Positions 1-12,700 of a stretch of 64,000 bases of DNA are shown in pieces; the first letter of the stretch is position 1; the number at the start of each line of letters is the position of its first letter. The notes beneath the pieces are model-generated. The model did not search any database, was not told the origin of the DNA, and saw only the letters and a list, made by a program, of their open reading frames with translations. The DNA lies in assembly GCF_905475345.1 (NCBI RefSeq), contig NC_066587.1, positions 248,001-312,000 of the forward strand, read 5' to 3'. Source of the DNA: Vespula vulgaris. Taxonomy: Eukaryota > Arthropoda > Insecta > Hymenoptera > Vespidae. Both the position numbers and the translations under genes were made by a program.

Positions 1-106
1 GGAGGCACCCCAGTGTTGTTTGAGCGACTCTACGACCTTGGATTCTGGCTGGCAAAGCGCCGAGCAGCAACAATCGGATGACAACGTTCGACCGGTTAAC
101 GTGTAA
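1..106 (+). CDS. 3' end of a gene entering from the left (partial)
   Basis: A frame open from base 2 runs 34 codons to a TAA at 104-106. Its composition is protein-like: a CC pair, Ser/Thr-rich, then acidic/Gln-rich, ending R-P-V-N-V. The other two forward frames also reach stops nearby, but with less protein-like content. The last residues (V-x-V) would fit a class II PDZ ligand, which is inference only. The family cannot be named from this fragment. The following 300 bases are T/A-rich and look like 3' UTR. The call rests on composition and position at the window edge, so confidence is modest. Confidence 0.4.
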   Translation, partial: EAPQCCLSDSTTLDSGWQSAEQQQSDDNVRPVNV

Positions 107-2264
107 TCGGTTTTCCTTTATTTTTTCTTTTCTTTGCTTCGTTTTGTTTTGTTTTTTTTTTTTCTTTTTTCGAAGGAGAGAATCGACAGGAGGTGGAGGA
201 ATCTCTTATTTAAGAACGATTTGAATCGTTTCGAAGATCGAACACTCGCAGACTTTCATCGATCTTCGACGATGGAGACTGAAACGACGTTGCCATATAT
301 AAAATTATTCTTTAAAGCCAAGACGCGTTATTTAATGTATTCATTTCGATGGAAAACGAGATTAGTCTAGTTAGAGAAAATAACGTAGAGAGAGGTAGGC
401 TAGTTAAAGTAAACTCAACGATGTCGCTCATGGTTGCTCGTAGTAATCGTTACTAGTATTTAAGTACATCGTAAGAAGAAAAATTACATCTTTATTTTCT
501 AGACGAACATTGTAAAAAAAATCCACGAACGAAAGAGGCTTGTCCGATGCACCAACGAATGCCACACGTAGACGCAACTGTGACTTTGATCAGTAAATCG
601 TCGCGAATGGGTTATCGGTGTGTCCGTCCGTGTGAGCGCGCGTTTGTGCGTCGCTCGTTGGACCCTTCGACGATCCTCGTCGTTTCTCCGATATATCGCT
701 AAAGGAAACGTCCATGTACAAAATTGTGCTTTACTCTTGCCATTATCTCGTTAGATGTTTTAGCCTTAATACGTCGAGCGCTTATCAATTGTTGTCGACG
801 AAGTCGTTATCGAACGATTCTTACCGTTATTTACGATTAGTAGTCAAATATTTCGTTTCGATCGAACGCGCGAACTCGCTTGGAAAGAGTTCTCTCGCGC
901 TCTGAGAACGCGACGCCGACTGTACGTCGCGTGTCGATCGTAATTTTCATTCGAGTTTCGTTCAACTTACGAAGCTTTTAAAGATATCGTACGTATCGCT
1001 TCGTATACGTATCCACGTACTAAACGCGTACGTACTGTCAACAATTCAGGTGGACCAAGGATAACGATCGCGTTTAAAAACAATAGGAATAGAATAGAAA
1101 TATTATTTGTCGATCATCTATTTGCCGTTGCGACGATCGTGAACGAAGCAAAACTCGTAAATGACATAATTTTATATCGCAAGGAACAATGAGAAGGAGA
1201 CAACCAGACGCGCAGGTAGATAGACAATGAAAAAGGTTGGATGGTCGAAGAAATAGTTTAACGTTGTTTACTCGATCAAGTGTACCTTAAGAAAGAGAAA
1301 GGAAGACGTAGATAACGGAAAAGCCAATGCGCCGTGAAACGATGTAATTAACGATTACAGAGAATAAAGCTTTGTTTTGTAAGAAAAAGGAAAACGAGAA
1401 GAAGGGAGAAAGAATCGCGTAGAGCGTAAGTTCGATGAAACCACGTAGGAAAAGTATATCGAAAAAGGAATGCGGGATCCAAAGTTGGCGCTGCCATTAT
1501 TCGCAATTGTCTTTTTCTTTCCTCTGAACTCTCGCGCCCCTCTAGCATTGGCCAATATCAGATTATAAGATTTCGCAACGGGGCCTCGCGAGAGTCGAAC
1601 TGTCGCAATGCATTAGATTACGGCAAGAAGGAGGCAAGCTGGCACGTTACTGTTCAAAATCGATCGTACGATCGCGATTGCGGAGTCGCAGGTAAAAGCG
1701 CTAAAAGATCGCTTCGCGAACGTAATTTTCTGGCCGCATAGATTCCTCGTTCGTACGCATAGACGGTTCTCGATTCGAGTTTAAGACTCATCGAGAACGA
1801 TTACAAAGGAGATTCCTCGATTATCAGGAATCAGAGCAGACCAATTTCACGGTTAAAACCGAGGCCTTGATAAATATATCGCGCATGCAGTGGCGCGGCA
1901 TCGCATGGTTACAATAATTATTAATATAAGCATCGTAGACGCGAGATTACACGCTTAAAAAGTTTCATTAAAGCGGAGCGCGGAACGCTTAATTAACGAG
2001 ATCGCAGGCCGCTGATAAAGTAATCCCGAGGAGTCGTTCGGCATTGGTACGAGAAGACGTTGGAAGTTCGTTCTTTTGGAACGAACGCTCGTTACAAATA
2101 ATTACCGTCGTTTAACCGTACACGAGTCGGCCGAGACGTGCCGGCGGCGGCTTTATTTCGTTCCGTTACCAGACACCGATTACGTAAGTATAACTAGCTT
2201 AGAGAATATTTTTAGTCGTCTACTTCGGGGACAAGTAATTAGCCGATTTATCCTTACCATAACG

Positions 2265-2303
<39 letters not shown>

Positions 2304-2425
2304 TATATATAGTATATACCCTGTTGTAACAACTTATCTACTTATACTTTAAGGAGAATAATCGTAATACTTTGAGATCGCGGCGAACGAATCAAGTCTC
2401 TCTTTGCATCTTCCTCTTCGTATAA
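107..2425. other. intergenic region, probable 3' UTR at the left
   Basis: No convincing coding exon was found on either strand. The left part is T-rich and probably the 3' UTR of the gene ending at 106. An AATAAA occurs near 1363 on the + strand. A dinucleotide microsatellite lies at 2265-2310. TTTATT at 2152-2157 is a possible poly(A) signal, read on the minus strand, for the gene at 2426-3505. Confidence 0.5.
2265..2310. repeat. (AT)n(AC)n compound microsatellite
   Basis: About 24 bases of AT dinucleotides are followed by about 16 bases of AC and then AT again. Confidence 0.95.
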
Positions 2426-3066
2426 TTACGTACAAGATCCCTCGACGATTCTGAGAGCAGCTTGATTCGCTAAGAATCTTTCGACCCTTTCGCGAAACTC
2501 CCTGCTCGATTCGGGTAAGGGAAGCGCAGGATTCGGGGCAGCGGTTTGAACGGAGCTCATGGAATTGATATTTAGCGCGCTTTCGGATGATCCACGATCG
2601 TGATCCAATATATCCGGCCTCGGTGGTGGTGGATGCTTTCTCCTGTGTCCCGTGGACGCGACTCTCTTCGAATCGGTGTCGGTAAAGTTGTTACCGTGAT
2701 CGATGTCCGGAAATCGATTCATCATACCACGTAGAGCTATCTTCGCACTGAGAAGGGACCAAAATACTTCCAAAAGAGAAGCAACGAGTACGTTCACCGT
2801 AAGTAGCGTTTCCGTCTGCGAGGATTCCCCGATCCGATCCCTTTGCCAAAAGGATAAAACTTTGTCTCTGTCGAGAGAGACGAGTTCTTCTTTGCTCTTA
2901 TTTTCCGATTCCTTTTCCAGCGCGTTACCCGAGATCGACATGCTCCTTTCGTACAATATAGAACTTTCTCCCTTGAGATCGTCGTAGGCGAGTCCCTTGT
3001 CGCTTTCGTTAACGAATTTCTCTATTTTCATCGTGGTCTCCTCGACGAGAGCGGTGACGTTGTTGC

Positions 3067-3097
<31 letters not shown>

Positions 3098-3505
3098 ATC
3101 GATGACAAAGGGATCGCTCGAACCACGAAGAATCTTCTCCATAGACCAGAGAGATCCATTATTGGTCTCCGCAACCGCAGCGATATCGAGGATGGTCACG
3201 ACCAGGCAAAGAATGGCCGCCAGCAACGAGAAGAGATTTGCGGAAAAGAAGATGGTTATGTTTCGATCGATGTACCACCTTCTCCAGGCTAAAAGTCCCG
3301 CGACGAACGGTACCAAACAAGCTATCGACAAAATCGCTCCCTGAACGGAGAGCGCCAGCGTGCCTAGAAGAAGGGAAAGGGCGCCTAAGCCAAAGTGTAC
3401 CAGGGCAAGGCCACCGACCGTCGAGGCCGAGTAACGTCGCTCCGACGGGTACAACGACGAGAGAGCCGGCTTCGTCTTCACTTTTATCACGTAAACGTTT
3501 TCCAT
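2426..3505 (-). CDS. four-pass membrane protein, uncharacterised
   Basis: A single-exon frame of 359 residues starting MENVYVIKVK. Hydrophobic segments are visible at about 31-53, 56-74, 84-111 and 232-257. A hydrophilic loop of about 120 residues lies between segments 3 and 4. It carries a poly-Asn run at about 137-148 and several N-x-S/T sites (NGS, NVT, NES, NKS), so this loop is probably extracellular or lumenal. That leaves both termini cytoplasmic. The C-terminal tail is polar with a short Pro stretch (HPPPPRPD) and ends in a charged helix-like region. The layout resembles MARVEL/CD20-like tetraspan proteins, but no family signature was recognised. The length and codon use support a real gene. 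No upstream exon is required, because the ATG is followed directly by the cytoplasmic N-terminus. Confidence 0.75.
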
Positions 3506-5577
3506 TGTTTTTCGTCTTTGGATGGGTCAGATGCGTCAGATGCGTCTCGCTCGAGTCGGTTACGCACTCCGCACATAACGCGTCACACGCGAAACTCGAG
3601 GGTCTCCGCTGACTCGATCGAGCTCATTCTCAACGCAGAGGAATCCGCAGAAGGCTTTTAAATTCGATCGCGAGTCGAAGAAAGATACTCTCTTCGCTTT
3701 CTATCGCGAATTTGCAATCTCTAACGACGTAGAAAGATATTCGTTCGCGACTACGGCCAATCAGACGAGGATTTCACAGAGGCGTAACGATTTCTTAATC
3801 CTCGTCGCCTCCATTCTTTTTTCTTAATTAACGTTATGCAAGTGCGACCGATTGTGAAGCGACGCGATTATTCTCCAAGTCTTTTTTCTTCAGACGGCGC
3901 TTCCGTTTCACAGTCGTTCTCCTTCGAGAACGGATATTCCGTGAAATACTTTATTATCGTTATTACGTTGCGCGCGGTGCAAGCGCGATCGACTCTCTCG
4001 CTCGCTTACCCTCCCTCCAGAGTTCGTTAAAGACCTTTCAAGCGTTTCACGCTTACAACGCGATCGGAGTTCGAACCGAAGAAATTTATCGAGATAATTC
4101 GTCGATCGTAACGTGAAAGAGATCTTCCACGGTAGACGTTTGAATGGTAACTGAGAGATACGAGTAAAGACTAGTCTCGGTTGAAATTGCTACAAACTTC
4201 TCTACGTACCTCCCACGCGAGCGACTTGCAGTGAAAGGGACAACAGAGACCGCCGGATAGATATACTCGTATCCTCCAGTGTTACGTTAAGCTCGCTTCA
4301 CACAGATCGTTACTTTCGTGCAGTTTCGCGATGGTCCCAAAGAAATACAAAGATGTCGCGATTTCTTCCCCTTTCCAATCATTTCATATCTTTGACGATC
4401 CTCTGAAGCTTCCGACGGAGAAAAAATCTAATCGGGATTAGGCGCACGGGCGCACGATCTCGGTGTGAACATCGCGTTAGGATCGAAGATAACTTTCAGA
4501 GAGCAAATAGATCCCCGTGGTCCCCGAGGAGAGGATAGCGCATACTAGCGCGCTAACCTTTATTGTCGCTCGTTTAAGCGTGTAAACCTTAACTCTCGAC
4601 CTTTTCGCTCGTACGTCGTTTGTAGAAATAATACGCAACTATAGATGACCATCGTATTCGTCGCGGATTCCCCGCTCGGTCCGTCATTCGGAAAGGTCTA
4701 TCATTCGTTCGACGAAATGGCACGCGCGAGGTGCGTGCAAAGGCACATGCACGACGACGTTCGCCGCCGTTGGTCTATTCTCATACTTACATTTTTCGTT
4801 ACCACCGTCACGATCGTTGTTCTAATCGGTTTCCAGAGACGACGAGGTACAATCAGCGATAGACAATCGATGCGACTCGCGTGTACGCGTGATTAACGTT
4901 ATCCGAGAAAGTTGGCCTAAATCTGTCGACCACGAGACTTCCATGTAACTTCGTTGTTATTAAATCTGGATCTGCGATGGAACGAGAGGAGTAAAAGGAA
5001 AAAAGAGGAAGAAACTTTCTCGATAACGCGCCATGGAAGAAAACTCGGCCGAGCGGCGCCGAAGGAGAACGGCTTGCACTTTCCATCAAAGAAACGAATT
5101 CTGATCGGTCGTGGAATCGCGCTTATCGCGATCGGCGACAACGATCTCGTTAAAGGCGTCGTCGCATCGAAACTCGTTCTTACGTAAAACCGAGGGAAGT
5201 ATCGCCGCCTTTGCAGCGCGCACCGAAGCAAGAACGATCGATCGGCTTTGCTAGCGGCGTACGATCTAAAAAGAAACGTCGTCGATCGAAAACGAAAAAT
5301 CCTTCCCTTATATACCAGTTCTTCTTCGTTCGCAGTTGATCTCGATTTCGATCGTTTTTCCCATCGCTTTCACTCGACTACTTTAGACGCTGTGCCATGT
5401 CGGGAAAGTTTGCAAAAAAAAAGCCGAGTTTCCGATCGGATAGGGAAAAAAGGAAATGGAGAAGATGCTTTCCTTCTTCTCTGCTACGACCGAGATCGAG
5501 CGAAATAATGAACAAAAATGCCGGCGCTTTCCGTTCGTTCTCTGACTTTTCGGCCGTTAACGCTGACGCTTCAACGA

Positions 5578-5611
<34 letters not shown>

Positions 5612-6783
5612 TTACGCGTGCACTTGGTATACGCGGAAGGGAGAGAAAGAGGGAACGATAAAGAGCTTGTTTGTGACCGAAATGCATTCGTATTGGAGCA
5701 GCTGTTGCGATTGGGGCACGCGTCCCAACGGTCGCAGCAGCTGTCCACAAATCGAACACGGTACATTCCACGCGAGTTCCTCTATCTACAACAGGCTGTT
5801 GATACTCGAGATACAACGTGCGCGACAACGTTTCGTTGGCGAGAAGCTCTTGAATATCGCGATTGAGGTACGCGGGAATAGTCGAACGAGATGAGTTATA
5901 TGTTCGAAGATTTAACCGTAAACGATAGTAAACTTTCATGACGCGTACGCGGTTCAAGTTGATCCTTTATTTCGATCTCTTAGATAAAAACATAAATGAG
6001 ACAGCGTCGAAGGAGTCGAGAAAAAAATCTGTTGGTAGAAATTTGTAATCGTCGTATCGAGAGGTTATTCAAAGGATGAGACATTTAAAATTTAAAGAGT
6101 CCGTCGGGTAAACCGCCGGGCGAATAGCTACGTGAAAATTCCTCGATGCGCATGGACCGGCTAAGGGCTGCTAAAAGGGCTATGCGATAAGGGTACGCAA
6201 CGGAAGGGAAGGAAATAAGAGGAAGGGGAGCGTACCGTACAGAAGAACGCGATGGGGCCTTTCTCGAAGGGACACCGGGCCCGTATTACGCGCGACAACC
6301 CCTCTACGTTCTGCGCGCACGCAAACACGGAGGAAAAAAAGGCGCGCCGAGAGACCGCCCTTCGCGCATCTGCTCTTAAGGGAATCCGCGTCCGGCAGTT
6401 TATCGGAGGCAACGCTCGAGCACGGATCGGAACTCGAAGGAGGAACCGAAGGAAGAAAGTTCTTATTTTTATGATCGTATCTCGTAGGGAATTATCGAAA
6501 GGAATTATCAAAAACGCGCGACCTTGTAAAATGTGTAAAAAAGAGTGTACAGTCGTGGACGTGGAAATCTCGCCGATTCGAAACGTGAATCTTTCCTTGG
6601 AAACTTGGAGATCGCCCTCTTACGTGAGCACGGTTCTTCTGATACTCATTAACCGATCCTGAAGAATTCTGTTGGTTTATAGTTGGCGCGAGAACGGAGA
6701 GGACGAGGTAAGAGAAAAGAAATAAGAAAAAAGAAGAAAAAGAAAAAACGCGAAAAGAACGGAAGGGAGAGAAACGAAAAAAG
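3506..6783. other. intergenic region between divergent genes
   Basis: This stretch separates the minus-strand four-pass gene from the plus-strand sanpodo-like gene, so it should hold both promoters. No exon with proper splice sites was supported. It contains a (CT)n tract at 5581-5608. An A/G-rich purine tract at about 6690-6783 lies immediately before the sanpodo start and is probably 5' UTR. Confidence 0.5.
5581..5608. repeat. (CT)n microsatellite
   Basis: Fourteen uninterrupted CT units. Confidence 0.95.
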
Positions 6784-7413
6784 ATGGCACAAACGTCCGA
6801 GCCGGCCCCCGTGCACTGCTACACGAATCCATCGTTTTGTCGTCAATCCGAGTACATCCCTGACGACAGAGAGAACCTACCGCCTCCGCCGCAATTTCAA
6901 AGTAGCGAAGAGTTACCGCCGCCGCCGCCGCCTTTGCAAATGCATCTACAATGCGGTCAAAGCAATCCCGCGTTTCAGGCCAACGCCGAAACGCGAATAG
7001 AGAGGCAAATCGAAACGCGAGAGGGCAGAGAACATAGCCGATATTGTTATTTGGATGAGAATAGAGATCCAGTGCACAAGAGGTATGCCAGTTTGCCGAT
7101 CGAAGATCGCGGCGTGGTCGCGTATGGACGATCCTCGAGGTACGAGTACATTCGGGACGAGCAAAGGGGTCACGTGCAGAGAAGGCCTTCCATCAGGTAC
7201 GAGTTCATTCCGCGCCAGCAGGTGCAACGGCAACGTTCCGCGCCGCCGCTCAACCAAGACGACGGACGACGGGGCCTACAACGGATGCAGACGAACCGGA
7301 ACAATGGCGGAAGATACGCGATCGTACCGGGTGAACTCGATTATCCGGACGACGACGACGACGACGACGACGATCATCGCAACAACGGCGGCAACGATGA
7401 TAACGACGACAAC

Positions 7414-7445
<32 letters not shown>

Positions 7446-8934
7446 CGACGTTACGAGAAGCGCTTGGAACGGTAGACGAGCCTCACCGGTGCGACGCGGT
7501 AGCGTAAACACGCCTCAAGGTAAAGCGATCTTTATTGTCGATTCGATCGAAAGACGAAAGTTTTACTCGAGGTTAATTTGTCGATAGGACGTTACACGAG
7601 AGTACCGTTGCAAGACGAGGATCCTCCGGCCCTTCCGGAAAGGAACCTTCAACAGGAATACTCGACGTCGCCGAGGAACAACCTGGCGACGAAGAAACTT
7701 CACGAGATATTGACGACTCCGCGAAAGCCAAGGTCTAGATCGGAGGAACGAACCCTGTCGCCAAAGAGGCAACAGAGCGTGAATCAAACCGGTACGCCAC
7801 AAAGGAGAACCCTCACCCCAGCTGGATCCCCAAGCGGTACGCGCCAATTTTTCTCCCCTTCCTTCTATTATTTTTCATACGGCCGTCTTCAGTGGTCAGT
7901 AAGGATGATAACCCGTTCTTTTTTTTTCTCCCTTTCTCTTTCTCTTTCCCTTTCGCACAGGTCATACCTTTAGCCCGACCACTCGTACGACTCCTCAAGG
8001 AACTCCGCAAAATCGAGCATTTCCAGCGAACGGCCCTCAAACCTCGACACCGAACAAAGAACCCTCTGCCAGGAGGTGTCTGCCCCTCGTTGAGAACTCG
8101 TCCCGACAACGGGACGTATGTTCAGCCAGTAATTGCGGCAGACTTCGTTACGTTGGTACGGCTCCGGTCGATCTTGCGTCGATGGTTCACGGAGAGCCGC
8201 CGCCTCGTTATGGATATCTCGAAAACGGTCCGGAATCCATGCCAATGGTGTCTGGTTCTCCGAGGTATCAGGTACTTCCGGCCGATCAAAAGAGGAGCGG
8301 CTATCAGAGCGTGGAGAGCGCGTTTATCGCGAGGACCGCCGTAGTAAGTAACGTCGAAAGACTTGGAAATCTTGTTTCAAGAAAAAGAGAGAACCTTTCT
8401 TCCTTTACGTCAGGTACCACCGTTATCTCCGCCGCATAGCGACGTTAACACGACCCTGGCAAGCGCGTTGGAGAAAAATGATCGAAGGAATGCCCCGCTA
8501 TTGCTCGTCCTGGTAGGCGTTTTAACCTGTGGCCTGGCCATCTACCTCTCCTGGACGCAAGGAAGAAGGTAAGAGAGACGAGTGAAACGCGCCAAAGCGA
8601 AGACAATGATATCATCATTGTTTTCAGATATTACTTCGACAGTGCTGCCGGTTGCGGTGCCTGTTGCGCCCTAGCAGGAGCTTGTAGAAGTCTAAGAAGG
8701 ACCTGGACCGGGCTGGGTCTCGCGGGACTCTCCGCGCTGAGTTGCGGCGGACTCTTGTTGCTAGCTGCGAAATCGCCCAGACCAGGAACTCCTCTTCACG
8801 ACGTCACCGCCGGTGCTTTGTGCGGAGTTTCGCTTTTAGGCGCCTGCCTCGCGCTCCTCGCCGTGTTAACGCCAAAGTGTAACTTGGGTAGACACAGGAG
8901 AGTGCACTCTTGGATCCCTCGGCTGTCGCCTTGA
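6784..8934 (+). CDS. spdo: Sanpodo-like four-pass Notch-pathway protein
   Basis: Five exons: 6784-7519, 7588-7836, 7961-8343, 8414-8568, 8628-8934. All have GT-AG introns, the phases agree, and they give 609 residues. The N-terminus carries Y-T-N-P-S-F at residues 13-18 and a second N-P-A-F at 61-64. In Drosophila Sanpodo (about 565 residues) a near-N-terminal YTNPAF motif binds Numb, and four membrane segments lie at the C-terminus. The same layout is seen here: a long polar cytoplasmic region (Pro-rich about 33-50, two poly-Asp runs in exon 1) and hydrophobic segments from about residue 482 to 590. Sanpodo promotes Notch signalling in asymmetric divisions and is removed from the membrane by Numb; that role is taken from the family. 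AATAAA at 9281-9286 is the likely poly(A) signal. The poly-Asp runs are encoded by a (GAC)n microsatellite and are likely length-variable. Confidence 0.75.
7348..7450. repeat. coding (GAC)n repeat, poly-Asp
   Basis: Two GAC-rich blocks (7348-7372 and 7403-7450) are separated by an Asn/Gly-rich stretch inside exon 1 of the sanpodo-like gene. They encode acidic runs in the cytoplasmic region. Confidence 0.95.
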
Positions 8935-9751
8935 ATCATTTCAGACATTTTCATGAACTCTCGTAAATATGTTGAATTGGATCGGATCAGAGCGGACGAC
9001 TTACTTTCATTTTCGGATCGTCGTTGCGATTATAGAAACGCAACGTGTCCTAGTCCAGTCGATACGCATACGTATACGTTAGAAAGTATCTTCGTTTTTA
9101 CGAACGACGAACCGTCGACTCTCGAGCAACGACCCTTCAAAGCTCTTTGGAGGTGCCAAATCGATTTCACGATATGCATGTACGCGCGTGTGAAAAGTAG
9201 GTGTAAGAAGACTCGCATCGTCCAATTCCTACGACCCAAGTGGCCTTGTACTTCCCATAGATTGTAAGAACCGACAGTGTAATAAAATTTCTACGATCGT
9301 CAGCAAGCATATCACTTATTTGAAATTCGTTGAAGGATCGCAGATAGATCCACGACCAACGGATGTTAAGTTCCTTATCGTGGATTCGCGTGGAGGAAGC
9401 GAGGTTCCTTCGCGATAACTATGAGTAACCGAATATCCATAGTCCCCGGTCGGTCGACGAGAAAAGTCAGAGTCAATTTCGTTTTTTATCGAATAGTTTA
9501 TACCGTTAAGGCGTTAACGGATTAGAGGAGAGAGATCGCGATCGGGAAAGGGAAAAAAAAAAGAAGAGAGAAAAGTGACGCACCGTTGCAACTAAAAACG
9601 AAACTCGAGCGACAGATGGCCTCGAAACGTTGTCGAGAAAAATGCTGAATGGTATTCGGCGTGCGCGATCGGAAACGTGTCAGGGGACGTGCCACGCCTT
9701 GAAAAAATAGGGAATCGAAACCGTGATCGTTCGTTGCGTTAAAAGTGCGAC
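8935..9751. other. 3' UTR of the sanpodo-like gene and upstream region of the phosphatase gene
   Basis: AATAAA at 9281-9286 marks the probable end of the sanpodo-like transcript. The remaining 460 bases carry the promoter and 5' UTR of the receptor phosphatase. No further exon was seen. Confidence 0.5.
9281..9286 (+). terminator. poly(A) signal, sanpodo-like gene
   Basis: Canonical AATAAA about 350 bases after the stop codon and 470 bases before the next gene. Confidence 0.6.
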
Positions 9752-12700
9752 ATGGACGTCCTCGGCGTTATATTCCTCGTCTTTCAATTCGCTTACGCTT
9801 ACGAAAATTTATTGATCCTACGAGATATGAGTAACGATAATTCCTGGAAAAACAGCAGAAAATTGGTATGTGCTGCCAAAGGCGATGGGGATGCTCTCGT
9901 ATGGAATATCGAGTTAAATCAGCCGGAAAACTGGTATTCGTTCAAGAGCAAGGAATACGATTTCGGTAAAGACGGTTTTTCTTCTCTCTAAAGAAACGAC
10001 GTATTTTGTCGGTTCTTTTTCTTTTTTCGTACTTGCAGGCTTCCATAGTACATACGGCTACGAAGAGAGCGTCATCGATTGTCGCTTAAATCCTCATAAA
10101 AAATGCGGATGGATTGCGAACCAGTGGAAATTCACCAACTCTATATCGAGAGCAATGGGACCGGTATTGGACGATCGATGGGAAGGTCTGGCGTAAACTT
10201 TCGATAGAGACAAATCAGTCGAAAAAATAACGTCTCTCGGATCTGTCTCTTGGCGAGATATCTTTTCAAAAAGTTTCATCAGATTTCAGAGAATACGATA
10301 ATTTCAATGAGATAAATCAATTCGTTCCTACGGAGAAATTGGCGAAAAACGGCGCACTCGTATTTTCGATTCGTGGCTCGACGGACGCTCACATACTGCT
10401 TTGCGATAGGGAAAATTTCCGAAATTCCTTTTGTTACTGGATCATTATCGGTGGATGGGGAAACAAGAAATCAATAATACGTAAATGTCCCCAGGGTATA
10501 CCACCGGGTTATCCATTGGCCAAATCTGAATGCGCCGAAGAAAAAGCTACCAACACGGTAAGAATTCTAATTTTCAGATCGCGAAAAAGAATAAAGGGAA
10601 ACCGAAAAAAGTAGTAAAAACTTTTTACGACGTAGCTCGATGTAGCATTGAATCCAGCGGAATGGAGACACTTTGTTCTCAGGTGGAACAACGTAACGCG
10701 AACGATAACTCTGTGCAACGAAAAGAAAATTCTGTTAACGTATGTAGACCAAGGACTCGTTTTCAACGATCAAGAGAATTATCACATCTTCCATAAGAGT
10801 TTAAAACCGATTTTATTCCGATTTCACATATGTGAGTTTTCGATCGTATCGAGTATTAGACGTGATTTTTTTTCTTTTTTAACTTTTTTCTCCCATTGCA
10901 GATAATTACGTTTACACGGACAAATTGAATGCCACTCTAACCAGTCCGAAAATACCCTTCCAATATCAGACTCTCTGTTTCGTACTTTCAATCGGTCTGT
11001 GCGCAAAGTGTAGCATGAAAATTTCGGTGATCGTATCCAGCAAGTACGTTTCTAATGAAACACAGACGATAGTGACAGGATTCGCGGCGGTCCATAAATT
11101 AGCGACATGGCAATACGTGAAAATTAATACGACCATTTCGTCGAACGATAACGACGACGTAACGGTACAAATCGTACCAATGATCGAGAACGAGAAGGAA
11201 CAAGGCTTTTGGGCGGTGGGAGATATCCGAAACTGTTCTCCGTTAGGTGAGAATTTGTTTCCGATGAATTCAACGAGACGTACTTTATATGTCTCTCGAA
11301 AAAAACTGACGTAATTGGACTTTCAGACGCAACGAGACTCTCTAAATTGACGTTGACTAAAATCTACGAAAATGGATACCGTTGGCCCAACGTTTCGTGT
11401 CAAAAGATATCTTACAACGATAACGAAGTCGTTGACGCTATGCTCCAAGTATCGGAATTACAAAGCAGTAAGCGTGATTAAAGCGGTGATTGTAAAAGTT
11501 GCCTGGATCGTATACGCGAGCGCGTAACATCGTATATTATATTACGCGTAAACATACGTATATTATGTACGGGCCACTTTTATAATTACCGGTACAATCA
11601 ATCGTTCATTTATCGTTCCGACACGTATTTGCTCTACGGCTCGGGAGACATTTCGTCGCTTTATCTATCGTGATTTCGCAGATGATTTCGACTGTCCAAA
11701 CGGAAAGTTTTGCTCGATGTCCTGTAAAGACATATTCTCCGAGTTCGAGAGCGATTGTAAAAGTATTGCGATTTGTGAAAAGACAAGCTGTACGTGTTAC
11801 AGAGGTTTGACGGGGAAAAAATGTGACGAGCGTAAGTTTATATTCCGTCCGTTTTAACAGGTCAGTAGTAATAGCGTCTCTTAACGACTTCTATACGATG
11901 ATGTTCGCAGCTTGCGATGCGAATCGATACGGATATGCGTGCAAAGAAAGCTGCGGTCAATGCTTGCATCAACCGTGTAACTCTGTAACGGGGATCTGTA
12001 CGAATTGGAAATGCAACAACGACGACAAACGATATTACGTATCGCCGTATTGTAAAACAGGTAAAGATTTGTCAAGGTTTAACGGATAATACGTAACATC
12101 GAGTGAAAATATAAACGATTCGTTTATTTCAGTAATCGACGCGTTGCCACCTCCTACTATCAACTTTCTAAATAAAACGTACGTTGGTGCTGGAATAATC
12201 GCAAAGGACGAGTATAAGGAGACGATAACCGAGTATTGTTTTCTCATTCGTGTAAATGATATTCTTTCGTATGTTTCATAAGAGAGAAAGATGATGAACG
12301 TTGGATAATGATAATCTACTCGTTCCTTTGCAGAACGATATAAACGTTTTTAAGAGCGACGTTTGTACGTACAAAGAGATATCTCGAAATACTACGGCGT
12401 TGGAAGCGAACTTTAAAGATCTGCAACCTGGAACGCGTTATACGATCTCGTGCAACTTACGAATCGGACAAGAGCGTACCGTCATAGAAGGCCTCTTAAC
12501 GAACTTTACGACTCCCTGTGATCGTACGTCGACCAACAGAATTATCCTTGCGAGTAATTAATCTTCGGCATCTCCATTGATCGATTTTTCCAGAGAATAT
12601 AAAGTTCAACGTTGAGGCGAACGAGACCGATTTAACGATAACGAAGGAAATAATCGGAGAAGTCGATCATCCGTGTCCATTGCGTTGGTACGATCTTTTA

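Noticed and set aside
4645..4896. 83-residue frame with one hydrophobic stretch
   Set aside because: It is isolated, with no splice partner or family resemblance, and overlapping frames of similar quality exist on the other strand.
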